Shown here: positions 6,881-14,777 of the stretch, one piece after another
Layout: the number at the start of each line of letters is the position of its first letter
Position numbering within the stretch: the first letter of the stretch is position 1
Source: a virus
Virus record (IMG/VR): IMGVR_UViG_3300025009_000412
Location: 1 to 20,293 of that record
Strand: one strand, 5' to 3'
Length of the DNA stretch: 20,293 nt
Notes under the pieces: model-generated
Told to the model about the DNA's origin: nothing
The model's database searches: none
The model's input: the letters and a program-made list of their open reading frames with translations, nothing else
Translations under genes and position numbers: made by a program

Positions 6881-9325
6881 ATGACTTATAAAGCCAGATT
6901 TGTTCACGGATCGCGCAGCTTCAACCTTGACGCTGGCGCATACGATTTATTTCAAGATTTCATCTTCCCCGTAGCAGAGGAAAGCCTGAACATGGGCGCG
7001 CCTGCTGCCAGGAGCATGACGGGCGGCGAGGTGGTCAGCAAGACCGCGCAAGACCGCTGGTGGGCGTGGAGCGTGCGTATCATGGGCAGCAGCGGCACGC
7101 ACACGCACCAGGCGGCTGGCAGACTATCCGCATGGCTAAATAACGCGCTGGCCGATAAGACAAGCAAGCTGTATTTCGAGTACACGCCGAATTACGTTGT
7201 ACCCGCGCCCGTCTGGGGGCAGCATGGGCAGCCCTACCGCTGGGAGGTCAAGGCGGCGATAGTGGATATTGACGGCAGCTACTACCATTACACCATCCCA
7301 GACGCGACGCTGATCGTACCGATAAGCCTGCTGGTCGGCCCCTACGCATTGGGCGCGCGGCAGCTATTGGCGCAGGCGAAGGGCGGCGTGATTGAGGATA
7401 CGATTGGCACGGACGGTATCAGCCGGGGCACGATAGTAGCATCTGCCACGACGAACAAGATGACTAATCCGATATTCGGGAACAGCCTCACTGACTGGAC
7501 AGCTGGGGCGTCATTAAGTGCGGCTGTCAATACCGATATGAGTTATGTGCTGTGGGGATCACAAAGCGCACTGATTGCGCGCTGGTGGGAGGCTACAACT
7601 CGCGTATTATATCAAACCATAACTGCCGGGAATACCAACCCGCATTATTTGCAAGCCTATGTAAAAAAGCGTGATAGTTCAGCGATAACCTCCAGCGACT
7701 TAACACTTTTCTACAACGAAGCAATTTCAACAACTTACACCGCTCTTGGAGATGGCTGGTATAGATTATCAGCGCCAGTTACGGGAATCGCAGCGGCAAC
7801 GATTACGGGCGTCGCGGTGGTCGCATACGATACGCCGTATTATGTCGCTGGCGTCCAGCTTGCAGAGCTGGCAGACCCGACGCCAATGACACACGGCGAC
7901 ATGATCGGATGCGCCTGGACTGGCACGGCTCACGCGAGTACCAGCACAAGAACGGTATCGTATATGCGTATTCCCACCGCCGGGCTATTTAGCGTTCCTG
8001 GTGGCTCAATCATGGTTGCAGTGAAGCACATGCAGAGATACGACAGGACGGTAAGCGGTCATCTTTTCAACGACGGAACAATGATCGCGTCTTATAACTT
8101 CACCAACGACGACTATCGGCTGACGGAAGGAACGGCAACCGCAGAGGGTGCAGCACAAACATTTGTTGCCGGGGATATTCAAGTATTACATTTCGTTTGG
8201 GGACCGTCTGTTCTAAATATCTACCTGAACGGGGATATCTACGCAACGTCTGCATCACTGACCCCTTGGACGGTTGGAGAGTACCTGTATATTGGATCGA
8301 GCAACACACCTGGATCACACTTCAACGGCACGATAATGGACTTCGCCATTTGGGACACACCCCTCACCGCCGCGCAGGTTGCCGCAGATTACGCGCAGGT
8401 GAGCGCCCTCGTCACGGGCGGCGACGGTTACGGGCAGCGGCTATCCAGCATCCCCTACTTATGGACGAAGGACGGGGATAACCAGGTGGATAACTACACC
8501 GACGCCACGCATAACCACTTTGCCGTCATAGCAGGTATTCAGGGGAGTGAATACGCAGAGACAGAGATTATCGGCACGCCCGGAACGGCTTTTAGCGGAC
8601 TGAACCTGAGTAACTTCGCAACGCGGCGCTATTTCAATCCTTCTTTGTTTTTCGCGGACTGTGGTGGTACTGCCGTCGCTGACTCTGTGGGCGGTTCGGC
8701 CTACGTTACGTCAATCACCACAAGCAGCAGCAGCTTTACCGCAGGCGGCGGCGGCGCTGTAGCGTGGACGAAATCAGCTTATCCAGAATTGAGCGAGGCA
8801 CAATTTTATCTACTGGCGAGAATAAAAGACGCATCGTCTGCCTATATTCGTGTTCAGTCGTATATGGCCTCCAATGGCTACGGTGTAAATCTCAATTCGG
8901 ACTTCTCGCGCCCTTATGCGACTGGAACAACATACGCCCTGTATAGGACTTATACGGGCGTAACTCAGAAAAATTACAGCGGTTACGACACAGAACCGCA
9001 GGCTCTATCTGTTTACGGCTACCGTAATAGCGGAACGGCGAATATCACGACTGACTATTTCGCTATGTTCCCGCGCCCTTATCAATATTGTCAAGGATAC
9101 ACAATGACATCATTCAGGCTGACAGGAAACACTTTGGTTCAGGTTTCGGGAGGTATCACTCCGGGAATGGTTAGTGTTCTAAAAACAACTGGGGATATTA
9201 TCGAGTTTGCCCCGAATTGTTACAACATCCTTCAGACGCTCATGGGGTACGAAGGCGAAAACCCTGCCCTATCCTATACCCTCACCTATGATATTTACTA
9301 TACACCGCGCTATCTACTAATCTAA
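6881..9325 (+). CDS. distal tail protein with CBM-like and LamG-like domains (receptor-binding candidate)
   Basis: 814 residues, ATG 8 nt after AGGAG. Residues 1-160 have the layout of Dit-type distal tail proteins. Residues about 190-330 (TNPIFGNSLTDWTAGASLSA..., DGWYRLSAPVTGI..., VAGVQLAEL) look like a carbohydrate-binding beta-sandwich. Residues about 360-507 (YLNGDIYATSASLTPWTVGE, LYIGSS, FNGTIMDFAIWDTPLTAAQV) have the hallmarks of a concanavalin/LamG-type lectin fold. Residues 510-814 are further beta-rich sequence with no recognised family. Such enlarged Dit proteins often help attach to cell-surface glycans, which I infer here. The stop overlaps the next start (TAATG). Confidence 0.7.
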   Translation: MTYKARFVHGSRSFNLDAGAYDLFQDFIFPVAEESLNMGAPAARSMTGGEVVSKTAQDRWWAWSVRIMGSSGTHTHQAAGRLSAWLNNALADKTSKLYFEYTPNYVVPAPVWGQHGQPYRWEVKAAIVDIDGSYYHYTIPDATLIVPISLLVGPYALGARQLLAQAKGGVIEDTIGTDGISRGTIVASATTNKMTNPIFGNSLTDWTAGASLSAAVNTDMSYVLWGSQSALIARWWEATTRVLYQTITAGNTNPHYLQAYVKKRDSSAITSSDLTLFYNEAISTTYTALGDGWYRLSAPVTGIAAATITGVAVVAYDTPYYVAGVQLAELADPTPMTHGDMIGCAWTGTAHASTSTRTVSYMRIPTAGLFSVPGGSIMVAVKHMQRYDRTVSGHLFNDGTMIASYNFTNDDYRLTEGTATAEGAAQTFVAGDIQVLHFVWGPSVLNIYLNGDIYATSASLTPWTVGEYLYIGSSNTPGSHFNGTIMDFAIWDTPLTAAQVAADYAQVSALVTGGDGYGQRLSSIPYLWTKDGDNQVDNYTDATHNHFAVIAGIQGSEYAETEIIGTPGTAFSGLNLSNFATRRYFNPSLFFADCGGTAVADSVGGSAYVTSITTSSSSFTAGGGGAVAWTKSAYPELSEAQFYLLARIKDASSAYIRVQSYMASNGYGVNLNSDFSRPYATGTTYALYRTYTGVTQKNYSGYDTEPQALSVYGYRNSGTANITTDYFAMFPRPYQYCQGYTMTSFRLTGNTLVQVSGGITPGMVSVLKTTGDIIEFAPNCYNILQTLMGYEGENPALSYTLTYDIYYTPRYLLI

Positions 9326-11223
9326 TGGCATACACTGATAACGGATTGACGATTGAAGTTTACGTGGTTGGCAGTAGTGCGCGTGCGCTGCTGGAAGACC
9401 CAGGCGGCGATGTTTCCCGCGCCTATGGCCTGCAATTCGGCTCCACCTTCCCCGGCGGGCTGTATGCGGACTGTTCGTTCTACGTGCCGCGCGACCTCGC
9501 AAGCTATTGGAATGTGCGCGGCGCCAAACAGGTTGTTATCAGGAACGGGATAAAACCTGTTTACGAAGGCAAGATCGATATTCTCTCAAACCAGATTGAC
9601 GGCGCGGATACTGGAACACTTGTTCAGTGTACCGGCTACTGGGGGGCGTTGGCGATGCGCTACGCAATCCGCAAGCGTTGGGCGGACAAGCGGATTACGG
9701 AAGATGTGTGGAAGGTAGTAAACGGCACAAGCGGCGAGCCTAAATGCACCATCGACAGGCAGAGCCGGATACGCTTCACGCCGAAAGCCGTAGCGTGGGC
9801 GACGAATAACGTAGTGGCTGTGCGCTACAAGATGCCAACCGGACAGACGGCAAAGCGCATTAAATACACCTATGCTTTCGCTGAAGCTGCCCAGGCGTGG
9901 CGCATTGATGTCCGGCGCTCTACGGACGGGGTAACATTCACGCAAATGACAAATGCCAGCGGAGAGACATACACAACTGGAACAACAACGGTTATTGATG
10001 ACGATGGCGGCGAGCCGCTTGGTAATGTTGACGTAACCCTAGCCACACCCAGCCAGTATTTAGATTTGCGCTTTTACTCCGAAGCAGACCAGACCCCGGC
10101 GGCAGACGGTACGATTTATGGCGAGTTTAGCGCAATCACCGTTTACGGCGAGACTGGCACAATCGACGCGGAAGAAATCACCTATGACGTGATGGGGTTA
10201 TGTAGTGAAATGAGTAGCAGTCAGGGCGGATCGTGGCTGAGTCTAGAAACGCTGCCGGCGATTGACTTCTTCATCTTCGACGACTTCACTACACTGGCAG
10301 ATATTCTCACGGCGGCGGCAAGCTATGGCAATACCAGCGACGAGTCTATCTACTTTCAGATGATTGCAAGTGAGCTTGGCGAAGCGAATGACGGCAAGCC
10401 CGTCTTATCCAATGGCGTGTACCCTGACTTATCCTCCGCTGATTACGTTATCCGCTTTGGCGACAGTAACGTGGTGAGCGGGCAGATCGAGCGGGATTAC
10501 TCGCGCATCACAAACTGGCTTGCGGTCAAGTACACCGATGAGCGCGGCGAACAGCAGACCATCACGCCGGACGACGCGGGCTACACGGCGCTAACCGATG
10601 CGACCAGCGTCGCGGCATACGGGCGGCGGGTGAGCAACCTCACAAGCGGCACGTACATGAGCCAGGAATTTGTCAGCCAGCTACCAACCATTATCGGGCG
10701 CAAGGGGCAGCCATTCACGGCACGCCCATCTACGGCGGCGCTTGCCTTGTATCACGGTAAGCGGCACTTGAAGCGGTGGAAAGACCCGAAATGGAAGGGC
10801 AGCATCACCGTCACGGGTTACGTGCTGGGCGCCGGCGGCAATCGCATCCCGGCCTCGGAGATTGAGGCGGGCAAGGTGCTTGACCTGGCTAACTACGTGG
10901 TGGACGAGGTATTAGCAGATGACACGCTGGATAACCCGCGCGTGATTATCACGGCGACCAGCTACGATAACGACAGCGAAACCTGTACGATTGCCTTTGG
11001 CCCGCTTGACGACCTGGTGCAGCCTGAGGCGTATTTCCTGCCACGTTACCCGGCGGCCATCATCGAAAGCGGCGGGGCGACCAGCGGGGGCAAGGCGGGC
11101 AAGCTGAATTGGAAGCGCAAGAAGGGGATCGAAGAAGGCTCCGCGATGTGGGACGAGGCGGTGAAGCTGGGCAAGAAGGCGTGGGAAGCGAAGTATCCGA
11201 ATTGGAAGAAGCCGAAGGGGTAG
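9325..11223 (+). CDS. baseplate hub / tail-associated protein (Tal- or gp37-like)
   Basis: 632 residues. Large beta-rich protein in the slot after the distal tail gene, where siphovirus hub proteins lie. The N-terminus (YGLQFGSTFPGGLYADCSFY and PVYEGKIDILSNQ) matches the opening barrel of hub proteins such as gp27 relatives. A middle insert (about residues 150-275) resembles a small galactose-binding-type beta domain. The central part contains YSRITNWLAVKYTDERG, common in this family. The last ~50 residues are Lys/Trp-rich (KLNWKRKKG, KKAWEAKYPNWKKPKG), possibly binding cell-wall polymers or DNA; no peptidase or lysozyme motif is seen. It is the last rightward structural gene here and is followed by a terminator. 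Confidence 0.7.
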   Translation: MAYTDNGLTIEVYVVGSSARALLEDPGGDVSRAYGLQFGSTFPGGLYADCSFYVPRDLASYWNVRGAKQVVIRNGIKPVYEGKIDILSNQIDGADTGTLVQCTGYWGALAMRYAIRKRWADKRITEDVWKVVNGTSGEPKCTIDRQSRIRFTPKAVAWATNNVVAVRYKMPTGQTAKRIKYTYAFAEAAQAWRIDVRRSTDGVTFTQMTNASGETYTTGTTTVIDDDGGEPLGNVDVTLATPSQYLDLRFYSEADQTPAADGTIYGEFSAITVYGETGTIDAEEITYDVMGLCSEMSSSQGGSWLSLETLPAIDFFIFDDFTTLADILTAAASYGNTSDESIYFQMIASELGEANDGKPVLSNGVYPDLSSADYVIRFGDSNVVSGQIERDYSRITNWLAVKYTDERGEQQTITPDDAGYTALTDATSVAAYGRRVSNLTSGTYMSQEFVSQLPTIIGRKGQPFTARPSTAALALYHGKRHLKRWKDPKWKGSITVTGYVLGAGGNRIPASEIEAGKVLDLANYVVDEVLADDTLDNPRVIITATSYDNDSETCTIAFGPLDDLVQPEAYFLPRYPAAIIESGGATSGGKAGKLNWKRKKGIEEGSAMWDEAVKLGKKAWEAKYPNWKKPKG

Positions 11224-11252
11224 CCTCACGTACCATGTGTACGAGGAGATCA

Positions 11253-11280
11253 AAAAGCCATGGCGAAATCCATGGCTTTT
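11253..11280. terminator. bidirectional rho-independent terminator between convergent operons
   Basis: AAAAGCCATGG (11253-11263) pairs perfectly with CCATGGCTTTT (11270-11280) around a 6-nt loop. T-runs follow the stem on both strands (four on plus, five on minus). It lies 29 nt after the hub gene stop and before the end of the leftward operon, so it can stop transcription from both sides. Confidence 0.85.
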
Positions 11281-11331
11281 AGCTTTGTGGGATAATGTGG
11301 GTTAGTCCTTATTTGTCATTCCTTTACCAAC

Positions 11332-11640
11332 TCACTCACTCGCTATAATCTTCAACTTCTCTAGTAAGTATGCAAGCGATGTGTTTTCTCCACTATCGTA
11401 TTTTTCTTGAGCGTCGCTGATAGCATCTGTTACTTTCCAGAACAAATCATGTGTCAGCTTATTCTCTGCGCGCAGGGCGTCCTCAAGCGGGCGGGTGTTC
11501 CACTGCTCGACAGTCTCGCACTCAGCGCCACAGTATTCACAAAGCGGGTACTCAATCCATTTTTTATTGACCGGACGCGTGGCGATAACTGCTGCCCGCT
11601 TGCCGCAGAACGGGCAGGCTTTCAATACTTCGCTATCCAT
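11332..11640 (-). CDS. Lar-like restriction alleviation zinc-ribbon protein
   Basis: 102 residues from the ATG at 11640, which has AGGAGG 6 nt upstream; an in-frame codon further up (11661) lacks such a site. The N-terminal half has LKACPFCG (6-13), then CEYCGAE, then the closing WNTRP motif. This CPFCG...C..CGAE....WN.R arrangement is that of Lar-family proteins, which in the Rac prophage weaken host type I restriction, in part by acting on the EcoKI modification balance. The C-terminal half is helical and charged with no known motif. It is the last gene of the leftward operon, just before the terminator. Confidence 0.7.
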   Translation of the reverse strand: MDSEVLKACPFCGKRAAVIATRPVNKKWIEYPLCEYCGAECETVEQWNTRPLEDALRAENKLTHDLFWKVTDAISDAQEKYDSGENTSLAYLLEKLKIIASE

Positions 11641-11650
11641 TCCATCCCTC

Positions 11651-11893
11651 CTACTCTGCAATCCACTTGAACAGCCATTCCCACCACTCCACCACTTCCG
11701 GCTCTGGATACGGCGCTAGCGTTGGCATCGGGTACGGCTCCGGCGTTGGCGTGGCGGTATTGCGTACGCGCTGAACCTCTACCTTCGTCGCGGCGGCGGT
11801 CTCCCACGCGGGCGGGCGCACAGGCGCGTCGGCGTAGGCGGGGGCGGCTAAGAGCAGCAGTACGATTATAATAATCGCGATTAGTTTAATCAT
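11651..11893 (-). CDS. small exported protein with signal peptide and Trp-rich end
   Basis: 80 residues. MIKLIAIIIIVLLLLAAPAYA is a strong secretion signal (short Lys-containing n-region, long Leu/Ile core, AYA-DA cleavage site after about residue 21). The mature part contains a Pro-rich linker (TPTPEPYPMPTLAPYPEPE) and ends in an aromatic amphipathic segment, VVEWWEWLFKWIAE. It has no Cys and no lipobox. I do not recognise the family. Export plus a Trp-rich tail suggests contact with the membrane or cell envelope, such as superinfection exclusion or a lysis accessory, but this is inference. The start is directly adjacent to the stop of the upstream gene (11894). Confidence 0.65.
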   Translation of the reverse strand: MIKLIAIIIIVLLLLAAPAYADAPVRPPAWETAAATKVEVQRVRNTATPTPEPYPMPTLAPYPEPEVVEWWEWLFKWIAE

Positions 11894-12187
11894 TCATTCT
11901 TCCAGCAGTCTAACCAGCTCAGCGACGAACTCCTGCCCCGCGTGCGCCCGTATCGTCGCGGCGGCTGAGGCGGGATCGCTGAGGTTGATTGCACGGCGCG
12001 GACGGGGCTTATGCAGATGATAGCCCAGCTTGCGCGCCACATGACGCGGCGGGCGGTAGCCTGGATCGTTGGCGATATGCCACAGATAATAGCTATTCAC
12101 GTTGTAGCGACGCGCCAGTTCGGGATAGCCAAATTGACTGAGCGAGTCTATGATGGCGTTTCTGTCTGTGAACAAGCTACCGGACAT
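11894..12187 (-). CDS. small helix-turn-helix-like protein
   Basis: 97 residues. Residues about 20-53 (YPELARRYNVNSYYLWHIAN, then DPGYRPPRHVARKLG) follow the pattern of a Cro/MarR-like helix-turn-helix seen in many small phage and plasmid regulators, with helix 2 at ELARRYNV and the recognition helix at NSYYLWHIAN. A basic linker HKPRPRR follows and the C-terminal helix is predicted to be amphipathic (FVAELVRLLEE). AGGAG lies 12 nt before the start, a rather long gap. A perfect palindrome (12219-12230) lies 32 nt upstream and could be its own operator. Function as a DNA-binding regulator is inferred. Confidence 0.6.
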   Translation of the reverse strand: MSGSLFTDRNAIIDSLSQFGYPELARRYNVNSYYLWHIANDPGYRPPRHVARKLGYHLHKPRPRRAINLSDPASAAATIRAHAGQEFVAELVRLLEE

Positions 12188-12218
12188 AAAAAATCACCGC
12201 TCCTGTTAAAATCCCTAA

Positions 12219-12230
12219 TAACACGTGTTA
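12219..12230. promoter_or_regulatory. perfect 12-bp palindrome TAACACGTGTTA, candidate operator
   Basis: The palindrome is exact and sits in the only notable gap (12188-12240) within the lower part of the leftward operon, just upstream of the HTH-like gene that ends at 11894. Palindromes of this size are typical binding sites of small dimeric regulators. No convincing -35/-10 pair is visible next to it. Confidence 0.4.
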
Positions 12231-12240
12231 AGTCGGAAAC

Positions 12241-12324
12241 CTAACCAGCCAGCGCCAGCACCGTCGCCGCGAACGCAGCCACGAACAGCCAGGCGGCCAG
12301 GAACAGCATCACGCGCGTGGTCAT
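12241..12324 (-). CDS. 27-residue single-pass membrane microprotein
   Basis: ATG at 12322-12324 overlaps the stop of the upstream gene as ATGA, with GGGAG about 9 nt before it. The peptide is a short N-terminus (MTTR) followed by one hydrophobic helix, MLFLAAWLFVAAFAATVLAL, and ends AG. It is too small for most gene finders. The exact stop-start coupling, which is also used by the neighbouring genes, supports it as a real gene. Function unknown; a holin-like or membrane-protein-modulating peptide is possible. Confidence 0.55.
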   Translation of the reverse strand: MTTRVMLFLAAWLFVAAFAATVLALAG

Positions 12325-12539
12325 GGGTATAGTCTCCCAATCCCAGTCATATCGAGCACGTCATCTAAATCCTTCCGCGCCCTCAAAGACTCATCGTGCT
12401 TTCCAAGCTCATACGCCATAACGATTATCATATCCGGGTTGCTCTCGTCATACAGCACGCCGCAAAAACTACTCCCGCGTATCCGGTTAACAATCGTTGT
12501 CGCCAATGTTTTTAGTACATTCGTAAAGTATTCGTCCAT
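12321..12539 (-). CDS. small phage protein, unknown
   Basis: 72 residues from the ATG at 12539, placed 4 nt after AGGAGG; a second ATG directly before it is too close to that site. The start overlaps the stop of the upstream gene by 1 nt (TGATG). The sequence is mixed alpha/beta (DEYFTNVLKTLATTIVNRIR, DMIIVMAYELGKHD). One cysteine (FCGV) and no metal motif. I do not recognise the family. Its place within a run of membrane genes and its ATGA overlap with the 27-residue peptide downstream suggest coupled translation. Confidence 0.6.
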   Translation of the reverse strand: MDEYFTNVLKTLATTIVNRIRGSSFCGVLYDESNPDMIIVMAYELGKHDESLRARKDLDDVLDMTGIGRLYP

Positions 12540-12940
12540 CATTCCTCCTTGTGTTCGTCTGCCCACCTCTCGAATGGCTCAAGGTATTCGTCGTCTGCCT
12601 CTATTGCGTCAAGCCCCATAGCCATGTCGCTTGCGGCGTCCGCACTATTATTTATATTCTCCGTTAGCCACCTGAAAGCATCTGCGGAGTCATTCACAAA
12701 ACTAAACGACTGTGCTTCAACGTCCTTCCACGCGCCATTAATCTTGACGCTAAAAGTAAATGGTTCCGCGTGTGCTATGTGGCTGTTTGCCCTGAACAGC
12801 GCGGCGCGGTTCTTCTTATCCTGCTCAATCGCCGCCTTGAGTTCTCGCACCCGCGCCTCAGCGCGCGCCCGTTGCACCGTTGCGATTATGCCTATCACAA
12901 ACATGACCGCAATCATGACAATAAAAACAGGTATGCTCAT
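12539..12940 (-). CDS. membrane-anchored small protein with N-terminal helix
   Basis: 133 residues. The first 22 (MSIPVFIVMIAVMFVIGIIA) are a clear transmembrane segment or uncleaved signal anchor, followed by a basic/helical stretch (RARAEARVRELKAAIEQDKK) likely to form a coiled coil. The rest is a soluble alpha/beta part (FTFSVKINGAWKDVEAQSFS) ending acidic (EPFERWADEHKEE). AGGAGG lies 5 nt before the ATG. The overall plan is like that of inner-membrane spanins or small membrane organisers, but no family motif is visible. Its neighbours on both sides also encode membrane proteins. Confidence 0.6.
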   Translation of the reverse strand: MSIPVFIVMIAVMFVIGIIATVQRARAEARVRELKAAIEQDKKNRAALFRANSHIAHAEPFTFSVKINGAWKDVEAQSFSFVNDSADAFRWLTENINNSADAASDMAMGLDAIEADDEYLEPFERWADEHKEE

Positions 12941-13537
12941 TCATTCCTCCTGTGTTACCGTGCGTGTTACGCCTGCACCGTCATCCTGGCGATAGGCAAC
13001 CGCAACGGGGGAGGGTAGGGAGGGCATCTGGTAGAACGTCTCAAAGAACCTCACTCCCTCGTCCGTTAGCTTCGCCCCACTACCATCATCTGTACTGTAC
13101 CCCTCGTTTAGCAGCCAGTTATAAAGTTTCTTGTAGCTGCCCTGCGGGCGAAACAAATCCTGCTGGTCGCGATAAGTTACGCCGTGACCTCCGGCTATCA
13201 CTCGCACCGCGATTGTGTAGAGCTGGTCGTAACTCGCCGGACAACTTGACGGCACGGTGTGGCTTGCGTTCCGCATCGGGCTTTCGTGGCGCTCAATCCT
13301 CACCACCGGCGCGGGCAGCACTCGCGGCGGCTTGTCGGCTTCTTCCATCCGCGCCCACCACAGCATCCCGCGCAGCAGCGACACGCTTGCCACCACGCAG
13401 GATGCGATGATAAACGGCGGGCGGAGGTCCACGCGATAGGGCATGGCAAGCGCGACGGCTATCAGCCCAGCGTACACGCCCAGCGCGATACTGGCGGCAA
13501 ATATTACGGCGGCGCGGGCGATACGTTCCATACCCAT
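12941..13537 (-). CDS. two-helix membrane protein with winged-helix-like C-terminus
   Basis: 198 residues; the ATG shares a base with the previous stop (TAATG). Two hydrophobic helices span about residues 9-31 (AVIFAASIALGVYAGLIAVA) and 40-56 (PFIIASCVVASVSLLRG). A Pro/Arg-rich linker follows. The part around residues 105-170 (QLYTIAVRVIAGG, YRDQQDLFRPQGSYKKLYNW, LLNEGYSTDDGSGAKLTDEG) has the look of a winged helix: two helices, then a beta hairpin, then LTDEGVRFFE. A membrane-tethered DNA-binding or sensor protein is one reading, but the role is unknown. Confidence 0.55.
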   Translation of the reverse strand: MGMERIARAAVIFAASIALGVYAGLIAVALAMPYRVDLRPPFIIASCVVASVSLLRGMLWWARMEEADKPPRVLPAPVVRIERHESPMRNASHTVPSSCPASYDQLYTIAVRVIAGGHGVTYRDQQDLFRPQGSYKKLYNWLLNEGYSTDDGSGAKLTDEGVRFFETFYQMPSLPSPVAVAYRQDDGAGVTRTVTQEE

Positions 13538-14178
13538 TATTTTAGCCTAGACAGTTGATCTGTCAACATGGCAATCTGAGCCGCATGTTGCTTGGTTAGC
13601 GCGGCGATATTCTCCTCTAGATGTTGAATAGCCTCAGCGCGCTTGCGTTCTTCCTCTTGGCGCTTGCGTTCTTCCTCGCTGATGGGGTAACTGATGCAAG
13701 CCCAACCATACGGAGCTTTAGCAAACTCGTAACCATCTTCTCGCAACCGATAGCGGCAAGCACCAGCGGTAGAGTTCGAGCACCCAGAGATAACGGCAAA
13801 CACTTCGTCGTCTGGGATGGGTAAGTTCTGGTCTGCGAGATTACGATAAACGTCAATGTACTGACGGCGCGTCAATGGTGCTGGTTTCCCGTTCCCGTTT
13901 TGCGGCGCAAACAGAGGTGCACTATCAGCGACACCCTTGTTCTTTCCGGTGGCTGGACTATACTTCGCGAATACGGAAGCCCACTTTTGATGCAGTTCAC
14001 TTCCGGCAGTATAGCCGCCACGTATGGCGTCCGCAAAGGACTTGAAGTTATCGTATACCTCGCCCTTGACAAGCTCTTTGGCGATTAGATAGGACTTGTG
14101 GTCTTCCCAGCCACCCGCCTGAAGATCAAGCATTCTGGCATCGGCATATCGTAAGGCACGTGCAAATTCTAGATCCAT
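13537..14178 (-). CDS. phage protein with C-terminal coiled coil, unknown
   Basis: 213 residues from the second of two adjacent ATGs (14178), 5 nt after AGGAGG. The N-terminal part is helical (DLEFARALRYADARMLDLQA, SYLIAKELVKGEVYDNFKSF). The middle, LTRRQYIDVYRNLADQNLPI to GACRYRLREDGYEFAKAPYG, has the look of a small DNA-binding winged-helix domain. The end is a long charged coiled coil (EERKRQEEERKRAEAIQHLE through LTDQLSRLK). It resembles phage accessory regulators in general layout only. It is preceded by a 26-nt gap containing its ribosome site, so translation here is less tightly coupled than in its neighbours. Confidence 0.55.
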   Translation of the reverse strand: MDLEFARALRYADARMLDLQAGGWEDHKSYLIAKELVKGEVYDNFKSFADAIRGGYTAGSELHQKWASVFAKYSPATGKNKGVADSAPLFAPQNGNGKPAPLTRRQYIDVYRNLADQNLPIPDDEVFAVISGCSNSTAGACRYRLREDGYEFAKAPYGWACISYPISEEERKRQEEERKRAEAIQHLEENIAALTKQHAAQIAMLTDQLSRLK

Positions 14179-14204
14179 CATATCCTCCTGTCTAAAAACT
14201 ATGA

Positions 14205-14423
14205 TTAGTCGTTCTTGCAATGCGGGCATACGCCCGTTGAGTCGCACACGGTACAGCCCAACATAAAGCTAGGATGCCCGCCACAATTCGGGCAGCGTTT
14301 GGTATCGTAACATTCCACACACGCAACCGGCGGGCGTTCCCGCTTCGCCTTCAGCGTCGCGGCGGTGCGCTTCATCCACGACGGGCGCTTTTCTGGCGCG
14401 TTCTTGGGATTGTATTTAGCCAT
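14205..14423 (-). CDS. small CxxC zinc-finger protein (DnaJ-type spacing)
   Basis: 72 residues from the ATG at 14423, preceded by GGGAGG. The N-terminal half is basic (MAKYNPKNAPEKRPSWMKRT). The C-terminal half carries four CxxC pairs: CVEC, CPNCGG, CTVCDSTG and CPHC, a spacing like the zinc-binding region of DnaJ and of anti-TRAP-type proteins. It probably binds two zinc ions and could hold an RNA or protein partner; the actual partner cannot be read. The gene follows immediately after the coiled-coil gene (stop 14425). Confidence 0.6.
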   Translation of the reverse strand: MAKYNPKNAPEKRPSWMKRTAATLKAKRERPPVACVECYDTKRCPNCGGHPSFMLGCTVCDSTGVCPHCKND

Positions 14424-14424
14424 C

Positions 14425-14682
14425 TCACCCTCCCAACCCATATAATTCATTCTGCAGAAAAGCTATGTTATCCACCAGCCGCGCTATCTCCGCGTTGGCG
14501 GCGGCAAGCTCGGCGCGCAGGGCGTCTAGCTCGTCGCACAACTTTAGCACAGCGCAGGGATAATGGCGGTACTCACACTGGCTATTGTGCGACGCTCCGT
14601 ACTGCCACACATCTGTCATATATTTATAGTTCTCGTCTTGAACTACCCCGCGCATACGTTTGGTATCAATCTCTTCGCTCAT
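14425..14682 (-). CDS. small coiled-coil protein
   Basis: 85 residues. The ATG at 14682 overlaps the stop of the 32-residue membrane gene (ATGA) and has GGGAGGG 4 nt upstream. The first half contains CEYRHYPCAVLKLC with three cysteines. The second half is a heptad-rich helix, ELDALRAELAAANAEIARLV, continuing DNIAFLQNEL, a probable dimerising coiled coil. No known family. It lies in a coupled run with the genes on either side. Confidence 0.6.
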   Translation of the reverse strand: MSEEIDTKRMRGVVQDENYKYMTDVWQYGASHNSQCEYRHYPCAVLKLCDELDALRAELAAANAEIARLVDNIAFLQNELYGLGG

Positions 14683-14777
14683 CTCGCCCTCCCGTCCCAT
14701 TCAATCCAGACTATAAACACAATCAGCGCCACCAGCGACGCGGCTGCCAGCAGGATCAGGTCGGTGCTGGGGGTCAT
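14679..14777 (-). CDS. 32-residue single-pass membrane microprotein
   Basis: MTPSTDLILLAAASLVALIV continues FIVWIEWDGRAR: a short N-terminus, one hydrophobic helix (about residues 7-25) and a polar, positively ending tail. Its ATG overlaps the previous stop as ATGA, and its own stop overlaps the next start as ATGA, so it fits exactly between two genes with no spare base. That precise fit, more than its length, argues that it is translated. The function is unknown. Confidence 0.6.
   Translation of the reverse strand: MTPSTDLILLAAASLVALIVFIVWIEWDGRAR

Noticed and set aside
11226-11246. Second hairpin just after the hub gene (CGTAC/GTACG)
   Set aside because: Only 5 bp plus a bulged extension and no T-run; the nearby 11-bp terminator explains the region.
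12549-13558. Plus-strand open frames opposite the minus-strand membrane genes
   Set aside because: They lack ribosome sites, have low-complexity or Arg/Pro-rich translations, and mirror genes with good starts on the other strand.
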